A stretch of DNA of 64,000 nt from the NCBI RefSeq assembly GCF_042680125.1, contig NZ_JBHTNY010000031.1; one strand, given 5' to 3'. The position numbers and the translations under genes were made by a program. Numbering within the stretch: the first letter of the stretch is position 1; each line of letters begins with the position of its first letter. This document shows positions 60,733 through 64,000 of the stretch, piece by piece. Under the pieces are notes generated by a model. It ran no database searches. It saw only the letters and a list, made by a program, of their open reading frames with translations, and had not been told where the DNA came from. The stretch comes from Robinsoniella peoriensis (lineage in GTDB: Bacteria; Bacillota; Clostridia; Lachnospirales; Lachnospiraceae).

Positions 60733-62142
60733 ATGAAAAGCAGAAAGCTTATGGCTCTTTTATTGGGGGTATCGTTAACCATCGGTACACTTGCAGGCTG
60801 CGGAGGCAGTGAGAAAGAAACCGGAAAAACAACAGAGCAGGCAGCAACTAAAGCATCCGATAAAGGTCAGGAGGGATCAGGAGAAACAAAAACCCCGGAT
60901 GGAACAGAGGAAGTATCTCAGAATTCCGGTCAGGAAGCTGAGGCTCTGGATTATGAAGGTGTTACGCTCAGTGTTGTACTGGCACAGGGCTGGGATACGC
61001 CGGGAAGAGAGGCATTGTTCCAGAAATACACGGATAAGACGGGGGTACAGTTTGATGTTCAGATGCTTCCGGATGATATGGCATCCGAGTTAATAAAAAC
61101 TAAATTTGCTACAGAGGAACTTCCGGATATTATATTAAACTCCGGGTCTGTAATAGAACATACTTATATGCTTCCTGAGGAACGCCTGGCAGACCTTACA
61201 GGAGAAGCGTGGACAGAACAGCTGATCAGTAAGGATTCCTTTATGGTAGATGGGAAAATCTGGGGAATTCCTCTCGGCGGGCAGGGCTTTTTTGCTTTTG
61301 CAGTGAATAAAAAAGTGTTTGCCGATAATGGACTGGACATTCCAACATCCAAAGAAGAGCTGGAACAATGTTTTGAAACGTTAAAGAAAAATGGGGTACA
61401 GCCAATGTATCTGGCTTCAAAAGATCCCTGGGTAGTGGGTAATATGACCAGCGGAGGTATTCAGAAAGCATTGGATAAAGATTCCCAGCTCATTGATAAA
61501 TTAAATAAAAATGAGGTCAAATATCAGGATATACCAGGAATGATAGAGGTGTTTGAAGATTTAAGGAGATGGAATGAAGCCGGATATCTTGGTGACAATA
61601 CCATGGCAGATTCCTGGGATGGAGAATATCAGGCATTTGGAGAAAATAAATGCGGTGTTACGATTGGACTGACAACATGGGATGTAACCATGGAAGAGAA
61701 ATATCCGGGTTCTGCAGAAAATATGGAGCTGATCCCATTTTATATCGGTGACTCAGACACTTACTTTGCAGGTACCACAGCGCAGTGGTATATTCCCAAA
61801 TCCGGGAAACACGTAGATATCGTAAAGGATTTCTTCAATTTTGCCGCAGAGCAGGAAAACCTGAATGCGTTTTACGGGGCCATGGGCGAAGCGTCAACTC
61901 CGTGGAAAGATGTAGAGGTAGACTGCCTGGCACCTACCAGACAATTAATAGAGAAATTAAACAGTGGTGAATACAGTTATCATTTTGGACATAATTCACT
62001 CGTTCAGGGACAGGACTTTGACGGACTCTGTAAACTCGCCCAGGAGGTGCTTATAGGTAACAAGACTGCGCAAGAGGGAGTAAAGGAGTATGATCAGATG
62101 AGATCCCAGATAGCAAAAGCCCTTGGATTGTCAGGATTCTGA
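60733..62142 (+). CDS. ABC sugar importer, substrate-binding lipoprotein (third system)
   Basis: The 469-residue family 1 solute-binding protein has a lipobox LAGC (Cys23) and an acidic/Thr-rich linker of about 50 residues. Its ligand domain starts with LSVVLAQGWDTPGREALFQK. Typical features are ELPDIILNSGSVIEHTYM and IPLGGQGFFAFAVNKKVF. TAATAGGAGG precedes ATG 60733, and a TATACT box at 60671 with no good -35 may be its promoter. The substrate could be a rhamnose-containing oligosaccharide because GH78 lies directly upstream; this is context only. A hairpin separates it from the permeases. Confidence 0.92.
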   Translation: MKSRKLMALLLGVSLTIGTLAGCGGSEKETGKTTEQAATKASDKGQEGSGETKTPDGTEEVSQNSGQEAEALDYEGVTLSVVLAQGWDTPGREALFQKYTDKTGVQFDVQMLPDDMASELIKTKFATEELPDIILNSGSVIEHTYMLPEERLADLTGEAWTEQLISKDSFMVDGKIWGIPLGGQGFFAFAVNKKVFADNGLDIPTSKEELEQCFETLKKNGVQPMYLASKDPWVVGNMTSGGIQKALDKDSQLIDKLNKNEVKYQDIPGMIEVFEDLRRWNEAGYLGDNTMADSWDGEYQAFGENKCGVTIGLTTWDVTMEEKYPGSAENMELIPFYIGDSDTYFAGTTAQWYIPKSGKHVDIVKDFFNFAAEQENLNAFYGAMGEASTPWKDVEVDCLAPTRQLIEKLNSGEYSYHFGHNSLVQGQDFDGLCKLAQEVLIGNKTAQEGVKEYDQMRSQIAKALGLSGF

Positions 62143-62171
62143 CAGACTGGGCATGAAGGTTAAGAATCGGA

Positions 62172-62215
62172 AAGCTGGGGGAAGAGGCGCATTGCTTTTG
62201 CCCTCAGTTTTCTTT
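62172..62215 (+). terminator. Attenuator-like terminator between binding protein and permeases (third system)
   Basis: AAGCTGGGGG and CCCTCAGTTTT can pair (CTGGGGG with CCCTCAG, one mismatch or G-T pair) and a T-rich stretch follows. It is weaker than the other two. Confidence 0.55.
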
Positions 62216-62235
62216 CAGACAGAAAGGGGTTACAT

Positions 62236-63108
62236 ATGAATGCCAAGAAAGTGTATCCGAATTATTTTTGGTTTGTTCCATTGCTGATCTATACAATGAT
62301 ATTTATTATTCCCAGCATTCTGGGGCTTTTATATTCTTTTACAAACTGGACGATTTATTCATCTTCAAAAACCTTTTGCGGACTTGACAACTATAAAAAT
62401 CTGCTGGGAGACAGCTTGTTCCGCATGGGATTTCGAAATACCATTATATTCACTATTTTTACAACTGCAGCCAAAGCAGTCATTGGATTTGCATTAGCCC
62501 TGGCACTGAATGCTAAAATACCGACTAAAAATGCACTGAGGACTATTTATTATCTGCCTGCTATTTTCAGCAGTTTGATTGTGGGTGTAGTATTCCGTTC
62601 CATATTAATGCCAAAAACAGGTCTCTTAAATACGTTCTTAGGGGTGCTAAGCCCTGGGCTGGCAGCCAATGACTGGCTGGGACAACCCTCTACGGCAATG
62701 GCTGCGGTTATATTTGTAGAGATCTGGAGAGGAGCAGGCTATTGCATGGTACTTTTTCTGGCCGGTCTGCAGGGAATCTCCAGTGAATATTACGAAGCAG
62801 CTACAATTGACGGGGCAGGCGGCTGGCAGAAATTTAAGTCTATTACGGCGCCGCTTATGATGCCAACCTTAAATACGGTTATATCCCTGAGTATTATCGG
62901 AGGGTTAAAGGTTTTTGATATTGTCATTGCGTTAACAAAAGGCGGACCGGGGCTGTCCACTGAGGTTTTAAGTACCACAGTTTATAAATATCTGGGGAAT
63001 GGTGCGATGGGAACAGGAAGTGCCGCAAATATGTGTCTGACCGTATTTGTAGTTATTGTATTTGCTGTGGTTAATTATGGACTGGGAAGAATGGAGGTTG
63101 ATCAGTAA
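62236..63108 (+). CDS. ABC sugar importer permease, MalF/UgpA type (third system)
   Basis: The 290-residue permease has six membrane helices, starting MNAKKVYPNYFWFVPLLIYT. The EAA loop is YYEAATIDGAGGWQKFKSIT then APLMMP, and GGPGLSTEVLSTTVYKYL follows as usual in this group. GAAAGGGG precedes ATG 62236. Its stop TAA shares one base with the ATG of the next gene, so the two permeases are co-translated. Confidence 0.93.
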   Translation: MNAKKVYPNYFWFVPLLIYTMIFIIPSILGLLYSFTNWTIYSSSKTFCGLDNYKNLLGDSLFRMGFRNTIIFTIFTTAAKAVIGFALALALNAKIPTKNALRTIYYLPAIFSSLIVGVVFRSILMPKTGLLNTFLGVLSPGLAANDWLGQPSTAMAAVIFVEIWRGAGYCMVLFLAGLQGISSEYYEAATIDGAGGWQKFKSITAPLMMPTLNTVISLSIIGGLKVFDIVIALTKGGPGLSTEVLSTTVYKYLGNGAMGTGSAANMCLTVFVVIVFAVVNYGLGRMEVDQ

Positions 63109-63929
63109 TGAGACGTATGAAGATTAACAGGATGATTCTAACCGCTTTATTGTGGATTTGCAGCCTGTCCATTATATTTCCACTGCTTCTTGTGGTAATA
63201 AATTCTGTAAAAACAGCTGCCGAGTCCGATATAATGAGGCTGACTCTGCCCGAAAGCCTCATATTTGAAAATTTTACCATGGTACTGAGTGAGGGTAGGG
63301 TATTCTCATCTTTTTTAAATAGTGTTATCATTACGGTATTAAGCGTAGGATTATCTGCAGTCCTGGGTGTTATGGCAGCGTTTGTTCTGGCTAGAAACCA
63401 AAGCAGGCTGAACAGGGCAGTGCGAAAGTATTTTCTTCTGGGTCTGATTATTCCTATGCAGCTAATTTCTTTGATAGAGGTACTAAAAATATATCATCTA
63501 TATAACAATTATTTGGGTCTGATCCTGGTTTATACAGCAATATTTCTACCAATGACCATTATGCTTTCCTATGGGGCGGCGAAAGCCCTGCCGAAAGAGA
63601 TGGATGAAGCAGCAGTGACTGACGGATGTGGACCGTTAAGGTTGTTTTTCTCTGTTATCATACCGCTGTTAAAGCCGGTAGTGACTACGGTATGCGTTAC
63701 TCAGTTTATGTTCATCTGGAATGATTTTCAGTTTCCGCTTTACTTAATCACAGACTCTAATAAATGGACACTGGTTTTAGGCGTTTACGGCTTTTTGGGA
63801 AAATTTTCTTCCCAGTGGAATCTGGTTTGTGCCCATATTTTAATTTCCAGCCTGCCGGTTGTGATTGTTTATCTGTTTGGACAGAAATATATTGTAGATG
63901 GCATGGTTGCTGGAGCTGTTAAAGGATAA
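63108..63929 (+). CDS. ABC sugar importer permease, MalG/UgpE type (third system)
   Basis: The 273-residue permease has six membrane helices, a MRRMKINRMI basic start and EAA loop EMDEAAVTDGCGPLRLFFSV then IIPLLKP. It ends KYIVDGMVAGAVKG, the usual MalG-type end. It overlaps the upstream permease gene by one base. No ATPase gene follows within the window; the next genes are beyond the right edge. Confidence 0.93.
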   Translation: MRRMKINRMILTALLWICSLSIIFPLLLVVINSVKTAAESDIMRLTLPESLIFENFTMVLSEGRVFSSFLNSVIITVLSVGLSAVLGVMAAFVLARNQSRLNRAVRKYFLLGLIIPMQLISLIEVLKIYHLYNNYLGLILVYTAIFLPMTIMLSYGAAKALPKEMDEAAVTDGCGPLRLFFSVIIPLLKPVVTTVCVTQFMFIWNDFQFPLYLITDSNKWTLVLGVYGFLGKFSSQWNLVCAHILISSLPVVIVYLFGQKYIVDGMVAGAVKG

Positions 63930-63935
63930 GTGCGC

Positions 63936-64000
63936 CCAGGAAAGGGCGGATAGTTTAGCGGGTGGAACACCCGCATGGCAAGGCGTAGCGAGCCACCATT
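63936..64000 (+). other. Hairpin-rich region at the right edge, unresolved
   Basis: CGCCC/GGGCG, then GCGGGTG-GAA-CACCCGC, then ATGGC facing GCCAC form three consecutive possible hairpins after the last permease. Part of it (GGATAGTTTAG...GGAAC) resembles a tRNA D arm, but an anticodon stem does not form. The window ends before it can be resolved. Confidence 0.35.

Noticed and set aside
63944..64000. tRNA-Ala or tRNA-Gly gene at the right edge
   Set aside because: The D-arm-like part fits, but the expected anticodon stem cannot pair and the T arm lies beyond the window.

Overview
The window looks like chromosome from a gut-type Firmicute of the Lachnospiraceae (Clostridium cluster XIVa). The evidence is moderate to low GC, strong AGGAGG ribosome sites, Gram-positive-type TTGACA/TATAAT promoters, Lachnospiraceae-style giant secreted proteins with FIVAR, Big_2 and LamG modules, YesM/YesN two-component systems, and sugar ABC importers that lack their own ATPase. 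Family level is fairly safe; I do not name a genus.

Layout. (1) 1-1002: start of an Old Yellow Enzyme-type oxidoreductase running off the left edge, and a DUF1361 membrane protein. (2) 1003-1942: no gene, but a large palindromic repeat apparently interrupted by a second inverted-repeat element. (3) 1943-3088: the housekeeping operon rpsF-ssb-rpsR. (4) 3129-4387: a MarR regulator with a YczE-type membrane protein. (5) 4449-10243: a LacI regulator and an inositol operon (iolG, iolI, iolH, GPH-type transporter). (6) 10352-10620: a compact type I toxin-antitoxin locus organised like the Fst/par system. (7) 10818-27980: a 2330-residue secreted glycoside hydrolase, a YesMN two-component system with its own binding lipoprotein, an ABC sugar importer and a cytoplasmic GH127 beta-L-arabinofuranosidase. 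(8) 28052-31434: cupin, small membrane protein and SecDF. (9) 31465-39494: a LicT/BglG-type antiterminator leader and a 2529-residue secreted protein joining a GH136-like beta-helix to a GH20 domain. (10) 39481-42857: AraC regulator, ThuA-like protein, Gfo/Idh/MocA oxidoreductase and a Crh-like HPr protein. (11) 43007-63929: a secreted 1704-residue GH127-type enzyme, a second ABC importer with its own YesMN pair, a GH3 enzyme, a GH78 alpha-L-rhamnosidase and a third ABC importer.

How it fits together. Most of the window serves glycan foraging. Three giant secreted enzymes, each with carbohydrate-binding or adhesive modules and a lysine-rich C-terminal repeat domain instead of an LPXTG anchor, would cut arabinose-, hexosamine- and possibly lacto-N-biose-containing glycans outside the cell. 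Three lipoprotein-dependent ABC systems would import the fragments, and cytoplasmic GH127, GH3 and GH78 enzymes would finish them. Two YesM/YesN systems, an AraC and a LacI regulator, and an RNA antiterminator would control expression.

The most unusual observations are a two-hairpin leader element repeated four times, always just upstream of a carbohydrate gene's start codon; the antiterminator leader before the GH136-like/GH20 gene; the GH136-like/GH20 fusion; and the Fst-like toxin-antitoxin locus.
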